From Gnetum montanum (lineage: Eukaryota; Streptophyta; Gnetopsida; Gnetales; Gnetaceae), in the NCBI GenBank assembly GCA_015680685.1, contig MNCI01029492.1:188147-252146 (forward strand): a stretch of DNA of 64,000 bases. Reading direction: 5' to 3'. Below are positions 21,750 to 32,802 of this stretch, piece by piece (within the stretch, counting starts at the first letter, position 1; every line of letters starts with the position of its first letter). Position numbers and translations under genes: made by a program. The notes under the pieces are model-generated. The model had not been told where the DNA came from. It made no database searches and worked only from the letters and a program-made list of their open reading frames with translations.

Positions 21750-24700
21750 ATGGCAATTACTTCCATAGGTATGAATAATGAATACTCATAATGATCCATG
21801 CTATCCAGATTTTATGTTCATCTTCCACTAGGATTAATAGATTCAATGGAGACATCACATGAATAATGTTGTTTAAACACTTAAGAGAGCAACTCCATCC
21901 ATGATACAAGCTTCCATAACCAAGGTTTAATTAGGTTATGTAGCAAAAGGGTATCACATCAACAAGATGATGATGAGACCTTACCAACCTAATCCTATCT
22001 ATTGTAGTATAAATCAATGACAAGAATAAGAACATTAGCATAGGAAGGAGAATCACAAGCTCCCATCAGAAATGAAGTATAAGCAAGCATAGGATGAGGT
22101 GTATACGATCTATAGAAAGGAATAATCAAATCCTCATAAGTCTAATCCATGACACGATAAGCACATTATGTTTAAATTTAATAAGAAGGAGTTGTTGAAC
22201 ATCACCATATGATTCTTGTTAAGAGTGCACTCTAATGATTATGAAGATGATCACTGATGTAGAACCTACCTCAATAGACTCCAAAAAGTTCCATTTCACA
22301 AGCTTCCTAAGAAAAATTTTGCTTAGAAAGCTAGACCAACATAATGAAATGAAGAAAATCTCCCTTTCATTTAGAAAACTCTCAAAATATAGAGAAATAC
22401 ATAAAAGATGAGAAGCCAAGCTTAACTCATAACTCTCCCAAGGAACTTAGAGGCCACACATGTCCCCTCTAAACCCTTAATTGCTCATCATGGAGCTAAT
22501 GCTCAAGACAAGATATTTATAAGAGATTTTTTAAGTACTCTTTCTTTGCTCTCATTCAATTCTTCTTGCACAAGCTCTCTCCCTATAAAAGATCACAAAT
22601 GACCAACCTTCTCTCTTGGGTTGGCCTTTTCTTCAAGCCTAACTTGCTTCTTCTAATTAGCCTGTTTAGCCTTAGGCCTTTGATGTCTTTCTATAGCTTC
22701 TTGATGTGACCTTTCATATTCCCTTCAATTTACCATTCAATTTAATGTCTGTTAAAATTTTTATGAGACATATTTTCCAAGTATACAGATGTGAGAGAAG
22801 ACATCTTGAAATTGGAGAAGACTTATTATAGGAGATGTCTTACATGTTGGGGACACGTCTCTCCTGCTAGGGCCAAAAAAAGATGCCTGTTTTGAGGTTT
22901 GGAACCTTCAAATGTCTCCAAACAAGTTACCATAGGTTCATGAACTCCATAAACTCATCAAAATGAACCCAAAAGAGCTCCAAATATGTCAAAACATCTT
23001 GGAATCATCATAAAAAAGGTCAACACAAGAAGGCACACATAAATAGGATGCACACACATCCAAGATACATTGAGGATTACACAAGGGTTGGGTGATGTCA
23101 TCATCAATCATGAACTAAGGGAATCCAATAGACATATAAACCCTAGCAAAGTAGCAAGACATAAGGGAGAGATTGAATAGAAATGTGAAGTCAAAACACT
23201 AACTCTAATGAGTTCTCCTAGTCAAATGATTTAGACATTAGGGATAGAAGAGGGATGGAACATAGTTGAAAAAGAAGACTAGATATATGAGACTGAAATA
23301 AAATAGAATGAGAACATGATGATAATTGAGACAAGCCATAATTAGAGACACAAACTATCATGCCTAATAGTGAAGATGAATCATTATTAACGACACGAAG
23401 CATGCTTCACATCAAAGAGGTTGTGCACATTCCAACCAAGCATCAACATGAGAGTCACATCAAAAGGCTTAACTTGAACAGCATGCCATGGTTTTAGGAA
23501 GGCTACGATGCCAATTCACATTATCATTTACAAACTTAGTATAGAGCCCTAAGCCAAACTCCATTTAAAGGTAGATTACTATGGTAAAAGTTTTTAATGA
23601 AATATATTAAACTTACACTTGGTTATCTAATTTGAGGAAACAAGTCCAAGGATGGAAGCAATATACTCATGGGTCATTAGATGTAGCCTTGGGTATATAT
23701 TACACTTTACTCCAAAAATGTATCCATGGCCTCTCTCAAAAGGAAAAACTTTGCCATATTATCGATGGACTTAGAAACAAACCACGTGATACCTTTGGAT
23801 TATATGCATAGGGGAGGCCATTGGAACTAAAATTTCATTGTATTTAAAAGCTCATAGATTAAGTAACCAAAGAGAAAGGAGAGCTCTAGAAAAAAGAAGA
23901 TATAGAAAAATATAATAAAGATTCATCTCTCAATAATTGAGAGGTTGTAGGAATCTTTAGAGGTGAATACAACTGAGAAGAGGGTGTAGTATAAGACTTT
24001 GCAAATTCAAAAATTAATCTCAAAAATAGTGACATATATCAACAACATGAGGAATGCTATTAATAAAATATTTTCAACCACATTAAAAATAATGGATAAA
24101 AGAAAAAATAGGAAAAAACAATAAAATCCAAACAAGAGTTGCCAAAGAAAAACAAGAAGGACAATTCCAAGTGAAAAGGCAAATTAGTTGCTAATGATAA
24201 AGTATTTGATTTAGATATAAAATTTAATGATGAATATGAATGTTGCAAGTACAAACATGATAAGGATGTTTGCCCTCTTATGTTATAAATGATTATAATT
24301 ATACAAGAATTAGGTACCTATGCTCTAAATCTAGAGTTTGTTAAAAAAAATGTGTTGGGGAGGTTTTCATATTTACATAGTTATTACAAAAACACCTTGT
24401 ACTATTCAAGTGAAGTAGCACATTAGCCAAAAGAGCAATATTAGTAGTAAAGGAAAACTTCATAGCCATGGGAAATGCCATCATCATCAAAACAATACCC
24501 ATACCACCATGTTGATCATTATAAGTACTTGGTATAGTAGCTAGTCTTTGTAATAAGTCATGCTTCTTCTACACATCATTGTTACCTTCTAACATATCAT
24601 AGACATGTTGCACATACTCCTCAGTCTCCATCTTATGTTTTTTATTTGCTTCAAAATTTCTAACCTTTTATGCCTCCATTCTAAATATAAATAGAGCTAC

Positions 24701-25812
24701 CATCACAATAACAATAAATAGATGCTTCTTTTGTAATTCATATGCAATTAAATAATGATCCAACTAGTCATGAGTGCAAACTTAGAAAACATTCTTACTT
24801 TAGGATAAAACCTAATTTTGTATTTATTTTTGGTGGATCCATTCATTTAGCTAATTTATTAAGATTTCAAAAACTAGTGGCTCAAAATGCAAACAATGTG
24901 CTACCTCATGTTCAACAATAGTAGCGAATATAACAAATGGTATTAAAAATTACTATTAAGAAAGTCATGCTCACTCAAGTAATCACAAATTGGATTAAAG
25001 TAGTATCCCTTTCATTCAAAAGAATATATCCTAGTAATCCACTTATTTAGTTGCAAACTACAAAACATTCATCTTGCAAAGCTTTCATAGATTTAGGTTT
25101 AAGCATAAATCTTATCTTAAAGAAAATGTATCAAACTTGGAAATTACCTCTATTAAAGAAAACTAATATCAAGTTATAGCTAATAAATTAATAAATCATA
25201 GCTCCTTTGAGACAAGTTGAAGATGTTGTAACCACTATTAATAGGTGGCTTTATTCTATTGATTTTCCAGTAATTCATACAAAGGGCAAGAAGAATGACT
25301 TTTCTATTCCTATAAGTGTATTGGAGCCTGAAATAATTGAAACTTAGGTACACCCCAAGATTTATAAAAGTTTATAACTTAGTGCTACCTAGTAGAATCA
25401 AATCTGTGACTTTTCTATCATTATGGGAAGGACATGGCTAAGTATAATTGATGCCAAATTAGGCATTAGAGATATCTACTTGGATATTGATAAGAAGAAT
25501 GAATATGGCATTATGGAGAGGAAAAATGTTCCATGTATTACCTATGATAAAGCAAGGTGTTGTTGTGTGCAAAAGATTTGTAATGTAAAAACTACCACTA
25601 ATCCAACATGCAACAATTTTCAAGAGTAACAATGCATGTAGAAAAGTTTATATACAATAGCCACCAAATAAGAAGATACCTAATGGCTAATGGAGGATAA
25701 AGCAAAACCATCTGAAATATGCATCGAACCATCAAAATAGCTTATTAGTTTATGCATGATCCATCTTCTAAATCTTCATCCTTAACCTTAGTCAGAGGAA
25801 GATGAGATTTAA
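21750..25812 (+). pseudogene. E3 gag-protease (degenerate, interrupted)
   Basis: The ATG at 21750 starts M-A-I-T-S-I-G-M-N-N-E-Y. After an insertion (about 22193-23106) the gag core resumes near 23460 with L-N-L-N-S-M-P-W-F and H-Y-H-L-Q-T. I-I-D-G-L-R-N lies near 23760, and the Cys/His motif (Y-E-C-C-K-Y-K-H...C) at 24235-24273. Protease shows F-I-D-L-G (D-L-G at 25090-25098) and F-S-I-I-M-G-R-T-W-L-S near 25411. The polyprotein then ends S-E-E-D-E-I with TAA at 25810-25812. No RT or integrase sequence remains. Confidence 0.7.
22193..23106. mobile_element. Unclassified 0.9-kb insertion in E3 gag (possible solo LTR of another family)
   Basis: This stretch has no counterpart in the gag of E1, E2 or E5. 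Its edges are TGTTGAACATCACC and GGTGATGTCATCATCA, imperfect inverted termini of TG...CA form as in LTRs. The five bases beyond each edge (GGAGT, ATCAT) do not match, so a target duplication is not supported and the borders are approximate. No coding sequence is seen. Confidence 0.4.
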
Positions 25813-27033
25813 TAAGAAAATTATGAGTTGTGGTTTTTAAAATTTTTTTGAACCATTTCTTGTTGTTTTCGTATTCCTTTATGTTTTATTATTTCTTTAT
25901 ATTTTACAACTTTTTGAAATTTTTTCCATTTCTTACCCATTTTTATTTTTTTGATCATTTTTATGTTTTTGAATTATTTTTATTTTCCTTTACAATCATA
26001 GTATTAGTACTTCAACTGTGTTTTTCCTTTCTTTATTTTAACTTGATATGCATGGTTTTGCTCAACTACATCATGAAGTTGCATAAATCCATTCCATATT
26101 TCCTGCTGGAAGTAATGTATTCCTTTCTTACAATTCCATCTCACCGAGTTATTATAAATCAATATTTTTATGTTATGGTTATATTTTATAGATGTGTGCA
26201 CATGACAAATGAACATTCTTTTGATTTGTGCTTTTTGTTGATACTAAAGTACTAGGGTGTTTACGTGTATCTTAGTTAGTGGTTATCCAAGGATGAAAAA
26301 GGATGAGCCTACTATGAGGAGGAGCCACTTAAATAACTATTGTTTATGAATAGTTACATTTTCATTAGAAATATTACAAGATCCTATGTGGCTTATTTTG
26401 ATATTGAAATTCTTTGATTTTTCCTTTCAAAATCTTACCATATGAACATAAAATATCATGCTTTGTAAATCTTACAAGGAAAAATTATGAATTATTATAA
26501 CATTTAATATTATAGTATGTCACAAAATGAAAAAGAGGACAAGAGATTGGTATACACATGAAAAAATTATTTCTAATTAAGTTTTGCCTCACTGATCTTT
26601 TGATCCTTAATATAGATGACACCTAAGAGATTGAGAGACCAAAGAAGAAAATAAAACATGAGCTCATGCGACAACTAAAATTTGAAGGAAACGATCATGA
26701 ATATGATATTCTAGATGTTTTCAAACAAGTTTAAAATACAAGATATCTACAAACCAATAAAGAAAAGAATATGTCAATTCAATAGTAAATCAAGAAGAAA
26801 AGAAAAAGACCTATGCCACATGGATTGCACTTATTCAAAGTCATTCATTTGTAATAATTTTTACATGATGTAAATTATGTATAATGGATAACCACCTGGA
26901 AATTTTGTTGAATGCGACACTCACAATTTTGTCATGTAGTTAATTATGTAACTAATCTACTCCTAGCCATTCTGTAATTTTTGTAATTGGACTTCATCCA
27001 TTTTGTATAACTCAAGAACAAGCTTTTCATGAG
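25813..27033 (+). other. E3 3' noncoding region with ORF3 start remnant
   Basis: It is very T-rich to about 26050. At 26616, after an acceptor-like CCTTAATATAG, ATGACACCTAAGAGATTG reads M-T-P-K-R-L, equivalent to M-A-P-K-R in E1. The ORF3 body is lost. Nothing else is recognisable. Confidence 0.5.
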
Positions 27034-27991
27034 CCGTGGGGATATGATGAAGCCTCATATATCTTATGTCAAGAAGCTTAAGGGTAGGGTGATGTGTCAT
27101 TGGGAAATGCTAATATAGCTCTTGTTTTGAGATTTGTGAATAATAAAAATCATAGTCCATTAGCTACAACATCATAGCCTTTACTACAAAGTTGCAAATG
27201 CAATGTGTCAATGGTAATAAAAGTCTATAAATATGTACATTATAATGGTGAAAATGAAATAGTTTTAGTCCATGGTAAGTAAAATCTATCAATTTGATTT
27301 TCCATTTCTTATAATAATCAATAAGTACCCATAGAATGTGCTTGAGTGAATTATCTAAAGTCTTTATTCAAGTGGTTACACCTACATGTACCCATGAAAA
27401 GTAATAATATTCAAGATTATTTCCTTCACATTGCAACACTAAATTAGATTAGATTTACTTTATTGCTTTTATTTTTCCACATGTATTTACTAATCTCCTA
27501 ACATAAAATTTAAATTTTCATGCACCTTAGCCATAAATGAAATAAGTGTAAATGATCTTGAGTATTGAATATGTCTCAACTTGTTAATCCTAGTAGCTAA
27601 TTGCTTAGTATATCCGATAGCAAGATAGCATGCTAATCCTAGTAGTTGATGCATCTATTCAGGAATGTAATGGAAGATCACTGAACACACACTTGTCAAC
27701 ATAGGCTAGATTAGGATTTACCTTCTATTATTAGTTAATTAGATTATTAAATATAATTAATTTTCTTATATATAATTAGATATATGAACCATATAACATT
27801 AGTGATCATATGTCTCAATCACGCATAACCATACATTGTGAACCCACTATGACTATGACTAGAAAGACAACTTGTGATTGATCCAAGCTACTATTAAACA
27901 TTGAACCTATCCCTTCCATGGATTATAACATGGTCTATCAAAATGATTGTAAATTGTGTGGTTAGACATTGGATATACTCACCACTTATCA
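27034..27991 (+). mobile_element. E3 polypurine tract and 3' LTR
   Basis: The tract AGCCGTGGGGATA ends at 27044. The LTR is TGATGAAGCCTCAT (27045) to CCACTTATCA (27991), 947 bp. The TATA box is GTCTATAAATATG near 27225. The LTR start resembles E1 (TGATGAAGCATCAT). Confidence 0.75.
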
Positions 27992-28162
27992 TCCTCTTAG
28001 CTTTGTCCCAACAAAATAAGATTAACTACCTGGGTTCTTTTTTATCATTTGCCTTTATAAAGAGCTAGATCTTTATTTATTTCTAGTTTCTTCAAATCAT
28101 CTTAAATTATGTTTTTCTATGTATTTTTTGGTCTTCCTTTCAGTGCTTTCCTATGTATTTAT
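27992..28162. other. Spacer between E3 and E4
   Basis: 170 bp of T-rich sequence without repeat match or coding frame that I can recognise. Confidence 0.5.
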
Positions 28163-28583
28163 GGGATTTTGTCAATGCAACCCCATCAATGGGATCTCGT
28201 TAACATGATCTCATCAATGTAGGATTTGCTACATTGATGTGTATTCGTCAACATGGCATCCTATCATCACCTATAAATGTGCACCTACTCACTACATTTA
28301 TAGCACCTTTCCATTAGTTTTAGTGAAGCTCTTGTAGTTTTTCGTTTTGAAAGTTAGAATATTTTCTAAGTGCCCATAGTAGAAGTCAAAGTTGTGTACA
28401 GATCTTTATTCAAGCATTGATGTACCTAAGCAACTCAGTGTGAACGATAATAAAGATGAGCTTTTCTAATAAAACCTTGCAGCACTTGGAATAGATTAAT
28501 GTTTCCCTATGCATTTATTACCCATGGAATTTACTTTACTAAATTCTAATAAATTAATTAATATTTATTAACTAACTAGGATC
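28163..28583 (+). mobile_element. E4 5' LTR, both ends missing
   Basis: It aligns with about 35910-36305 of the 3' LTR (CACCTATAAATGTG, then GCCCATAGTAG, then AATAAAGATGAGC). At about 28583 it jumps into mid-gag, so the LTR end, primer site and N-terminal gag are deleted. Confidence 0.8.
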
Positions 28584-29946
28584 AAACTCCTCAAATGAGA
28601 GAGGTTCAAATGTCTGATAAGGAAAAAGAGGAAGCTCTTGATGTGTTGATTTCAACAAACCTTGCTAATACAAATGACTATTGCTGAGCTTGAAGCAAGG
28701 CTAGATAAAATGTGGGAGTTGATGAATGAAAAAGTTACAACCTACTTAGAAATCATAGGAGAGAAGGTAGTGTAGGAAGAATTAAGTGATAAAAACAAAA
28801 AGAGGAAAAAGAACAATGAAATAGGTAGGAACACCTATCAATAAAAAGGGAAAACAATTGTAGTATATGAGGTTGTAAACTCAAGTGCAAAAGAAGATGA
28901 TGGATGTGACATTTTTCAATATGAACATCCAAAGGGCTATTTCCCATTTATGTTACATCTATAAGAGTTTTAAGCATTTTCTTTGAACCCCAAGTTTGTA
29001 GAAAAGCAAAAGACTAGGAGAATGCCATATCCACAAGGCAATTATAGATAGTCCTACAACCAATAGTACTATCCTAGACCCCCTATTAACCTCAACATTA
29101 CTATCATCCATGGTGGCAAAAAACCACAGTCATGGGGGAGGCCACGAATAAACCAACAATACCCTTATTGCCAATTAGACCCTCATGGATATAATGTTTA
29201 GCAAACTATTTTCCCAACTAGTTCTACTTCCTCTACATTAAATCACTACTATCACCCTCCTCAATATCATCAACCTATAGCATCTCCTGTGGGATCACCA
29301 TCTTACACCTCTTATCCTTTGGCACATCCTCACTACTCTTATACTTCTCTTCATCATAAGCCACCACCAAGAATGAAGGAAGAAGGGACCTCACAATATC
29401 AATAAAATAATTTCACATGTGCTATAAATGTACATGGAAATAATCATGTTAGTAGATCTCCATGAAATCTAGGAAACATCCCTTCTTTAGGATGGTTCAC
29501 ACTCATGCAAACAAGACACATAGATCTACTAGCTCATCAAAACCAGCACAACACCAATTTGGTGAAACATCCTTTCTTGTAAAAGCAATGTATCCCAATC
29601 CTACACAAGAGCCAACAATTGTCACCATTCCAACACAAAATGTAAAAGATAAACCTATCATTGAGGTGAGATAAAACATTCCATGCATTACTAGTAATAA
29701 AAAAGGTCCAACTATGGGCTGAAGATTCAAATTGGTCACTCAATTCCTATACCAACTCACAACAAATATAGGGAACAAGAGTGTGTGCAAAACTAGGTCT
29801 ACAAAATAGCCACTAACTTCAAGAACACCCTGTGGCTCGCAAGTGAGAATGTTGAATCATTTAAATAATGCATGGAAGCATATAATTCACTTAGTAGTTC
29901 TTGCCCTGGCCATGAACTTATTCATGGGGGAGATTTTCCATCTTAA
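28584..29946 (+). pseudogene. E4 gag, C-terminal half (degenerate)
   Basis: A coiled-coil-like segment L-E-A-R-L-D-K-M-W-E-L-M-N-E-K is followed by a Lys-rich stretch. The Cys/His motif C-D-I-F-Q-Y-E-H-P-K-G-Y-F is at 28905-28943. A clean frame at 29462-29674 carries S-S-K-P-A-Q-H-Q-F and N-P-T-Q-E-P-T. The frame closes L-I-H-G-G-D-F-P-S at TAA 29944-29946. The S-S-x-x-A-Q-x-Q-F and N-P-T-Q tail is shared with E2 and E7 but not with the pol-bearing E1 and E5. Confidence 0.75.
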
Positions 29947-30335
29947 ACCAAGAACTAATAAGTGCTTTCTCAATTTTTTATTTGACACCATTTTTTGTTT
30001 TACAACACCTTTAGGACATTTTATCTTTCTTGAAGATTTTACAATTTCTTTTATATTTTACTTTATTTTAGTTTGTGTTTTTCTTATGTTTGTCTCCTTT
30101 TTCTTTTTCTTTTTCTTTATTACCAATAGGACACAATGATGTTGTAGTTGTTTGCTAATAGCAGTTTATACTTAATATTATTTCATTGCTAATGTTTAGA
30201 TTCTATCTTTGCATTTTAGTATTGAAAACTAAGACATGGTTTCTTTTTCATGAAATAGGCAGTGAGTCCATGTCATCCATCCATCCACAAACTCTATGGT
30301 GTTCCTTGTTTTGGAAATATGAGATCCCTTCTTAA

Positions 30336-31206
30336 TGAGTCATGTTTTGTAGGGATCCACTATCAGAGTCATGTTATCGAGTATTCAATATTGGGGCACA
30401 ACCTCCAATGTTGGATATCTGATATCATTCCTTCTGTGCTAGCCTATAAATACAACACTTGGGTGCATAGTAGTAGATATAGATTTTGATAGATTTTAAT
30501 AGATTTTAGAAGAAGACATAAAGAAGTTTTGTTTCTAGTGCATGCCTGCAGTGTGATGTTAAGTGATTGTATGACATTCTTATTCAAGTGTGATGTACTT
30601 GGACACGTTCCATGTTCGGTAATAAAGATTGAGATTACTTCCATCATTGCAGCATCCACTTAGCTTTATTATTATTTTTAATTACTTAAATACTTACTGC
30701 TTTCCTTAGTTAATGTTTATCAATTATTGCTTTTTATTACTTCTTTCATTAAGTGGAATAAGTATGACTAATTGTGAGTGCTTAAGTGTAATTACTTAGT
30801 CACTCAGTAGTATTATTGTTTGGTACGCCCAATAATGATATGCCTAGTAATCCCAATGGTAGTTGCATGAAGTCTAAGGTGTGTATGAAAGGTTAGGAAT
30901 GGATACTCATTACACGTAGGCTACTTTAGATTTTACTTTACATTTTTAATTAATTTAAAATCATTGATTTCCTTATTATCATCAAGAGTAGCATAAGGCC
31001 AAGACAACATCAATTATCATATGCCTCACTTTGGACTAAACCATACATGACAAAGCTACCACTAATCCAAGTGGGAAGACAATGAAGCATGATCAAGACA
31101 TAATGATCTAGATGCACAACTAGTTCCATCCATGGAATTCGACCAAATTGTGCATGAATTCTTGTGATTCATATGGTTGGGCATAGAGGTACCTTATTGC
31201 TTATCA
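30336..31206 (+). mobile_element. Solo Athila-like LTR inside the E4 3' region
   Basis: It runs TGAGTCATG to TTGCTTATCA, 871 bp, with U3 type I (TTGGATATCTGATATC near 30412) and TATA GCCTATAAATAC at about 30439. The surrounding 3' region is continuous when it is removed, by comparison with 44160-44215 of E5. CTTCTTAATGA before and CTTCCTTAATGA after look duplicated, but exact target-duplication borders are unclear. Confidence 0.75.
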
Positions 31207-32284
31207 CTTCCTTAATGAAAATTTTAACGAACTTGTGACCTTGGTAGTTTCCAAACTTGGGAAGGATTAAACGGATTGATATGGGTGTGAATTTAAGGGG
31301 ATTTAATGATCTTTGTACTTGCCTACTCTCTTGAGTGCATGAGTGTTTTCATAGGTCCTTGACCATTCCGTTGTCAACCAATAATAGGAAGTTAAAGTCT
31401 TTACATTGTGTGGTTTCCATCCAAAAATCATAAAAATATAAAACTCAAAAAAAAACAATGGAAATTCAAAGCATACCCCTTAGACTCAATAATGGGCTAC
31501 AAGCACTGGTTATGAGACTAGAAAGACATGTTACCCATGCCTAAAGTTCCCCTCTAACTAAGGCCCTTTCTTACTTCTAGCTTCTCTTTTTTTCTCTTTT
31601 ACGAATGATAATTGATCTATGGGAGCATCCTTGTGTCTTGAAGAAATGGACTAGTCTTAGAGTATTGATGCAAAGTCATTGAAAGTGGTTGGTTTTGATC
31701 TGGACTAAGGATGGTCATTATTAAGTCACTTTAACCATAAAAATGCACAAGGGACTTCATGTGGCCATGATTTAGGACTCCATTCCACCTTCTCTTTCAT
31801 CTGCTACTGCTTTCCATAATTCACCTCACTGTGGATTTTTCATGGTTTCATTCAATGTATTAGTTTGATGTATTAAAATTGTTAAGTAGATTCTTATGAG
31901 ATTTAGTCACCATTAATCACCCATGGGGTCCATGCACTCCTTGGTTTGAAGGTATGTAAGGGCATTAAGGACATGAGCCTACTATGGGGAGGATCCACTT
32001 GCATACCTCTTGGTTGGACTAGTTAAGTTCCTTATCCTTAGATATTTTTGTGATTAAATCCTTTGTGTGTCCCATTGGTTGCATCCAATTATGCACTCTT
32101 TCAATTTGCTCTCTAGCTCAAAACTCTTTTTTGTGCATAATCTAGCCCTCTTCCATTATTTCATCATGTTCACAACATTTCTAGATCTTCAACAATGTTC
32201 ACTACATGCTTAAACTTCTTTGTTTCATCCTTATATTTAATGTGAAAAATTTTGCTCATAGGCCTCATCAATAGGATCCTATCT
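31207..32284 (+). other. E4 3' noncoding region with conserved block
   Basis: It continues the region before the solo LTR. The conserved block is at 31485-31565, with AAGACATGTTACCCATGC at 31523-31540 followed by CCCCTCTAACTAAGG. No coding frame is recognisable. Confidence 0.6.
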
Positions 32285-32353
32285 ATGGAGCCACCACATC
32301 AATGTGATCCTGTTAACATGACCCCATTGATGCAACATAAAAATCCTATAAAT
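32285..32353 (+). promoter_or_regulatory. E4 internal U3-like promoter of ORF3
   Basis: CATCAATGTGATCCTGTTAA, then a second CATTGATG, then CCTATAAATAGG (TATA 32347-32353). The same motifs occur in E4's own LTR U3: CATCAATGTGATCCCATCAA near 35930 in the 3' LTR, and GGATCTCGTTAACATGATCT near 28190 in the 5' LTR. A G-run (AACAATGGGGGAG) follows about 45 bp after the TATA box. Confidence 0.6.
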
Positions 32354-32501
32354 AGGTGGCCACACTTAGCAATTTTTTGACATTTTCTCATAAACAATGG
32401 GGGAGTTTTTGCATTTTTCAAAGCCTACACCCTTCCAAAGCCCATAACTTTCAAATCATTTGTTCCATTACCCTCATTCTTTAGTCCTGTAGCTACCAAA
32501 G

Positions 32502-32802
32502 GTAATCTCTACATTGTGGGGGCCACAAATCTTGGGTTTTTAATAGAAAATGTTTTGGAATTTTTATAACTCCCACAAAGGTTTAACTAATAAACTAACA
32601 TTAAAATCATCAAATTATGAAAGTTAAACCCTTTCAACAAACTTTGGTGACCTTATAAATCAAATAACATTAAAATAATATTCAAATAATCAATCTTCCA
32701 TGGTCATAACTTAGCCAAAGTGTAACTTCCCAACAAGATAAGGTACCTAAATGTTATAAGTCACACATCACACACTATTCCTTGGTTATGTTGTGACCAT
32801 AG
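32502..32802 (+). other. Predicted leader intron upstream of ORF3 (E4)
   Basis: The donor is CCAAAG|GTAATC (GT at 32502-32503). The acceptor is TTGTGACCATAG (AG at 32801-32802), with the ATG of ORF3 next. At 301 bp it is AT-rich as plant introns are. The corresponding acceptor is seen in E2 (18439-18440), E3 (26614-26615) and E5 (45353-45354). Confidence 0.6.

Larger units (their letters stand above)
19783..27991 (+). mobile_element. E3: non-autonomous Athila-like element (gag-protease, no RT/INT)
   Basis: The 5' LTR (19783-21530, interrupted by a solo LTR) and 3' LTR (27045-27991) share an otherwise local U3. Gag and protease are recognisable. After the protease-distal segment the frame jumps to the conserved polyprotein end at 25795-25812, skipping RT, RNase H and integrase at nearly the same place as E2. 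ORF3 keeps only its start (26616). Nested insertions at 20380-21217 and about 22193-23106 show its age. Confidence 0.75.

Noticed and set aside
22188-23111. Target duplication for the insertion in E3 gag
   Set aside because: Flanking 5-mers GGAGT and ATCAT do not match, so the borders or nature of the insertion remain open.
25830-26255. 141-codon Phe-rich frame resembling a membrane protein
   Set aside because: Lies in the T-rich 3' noncoding region of E3; hydrophobicity comes from poly-T composition.
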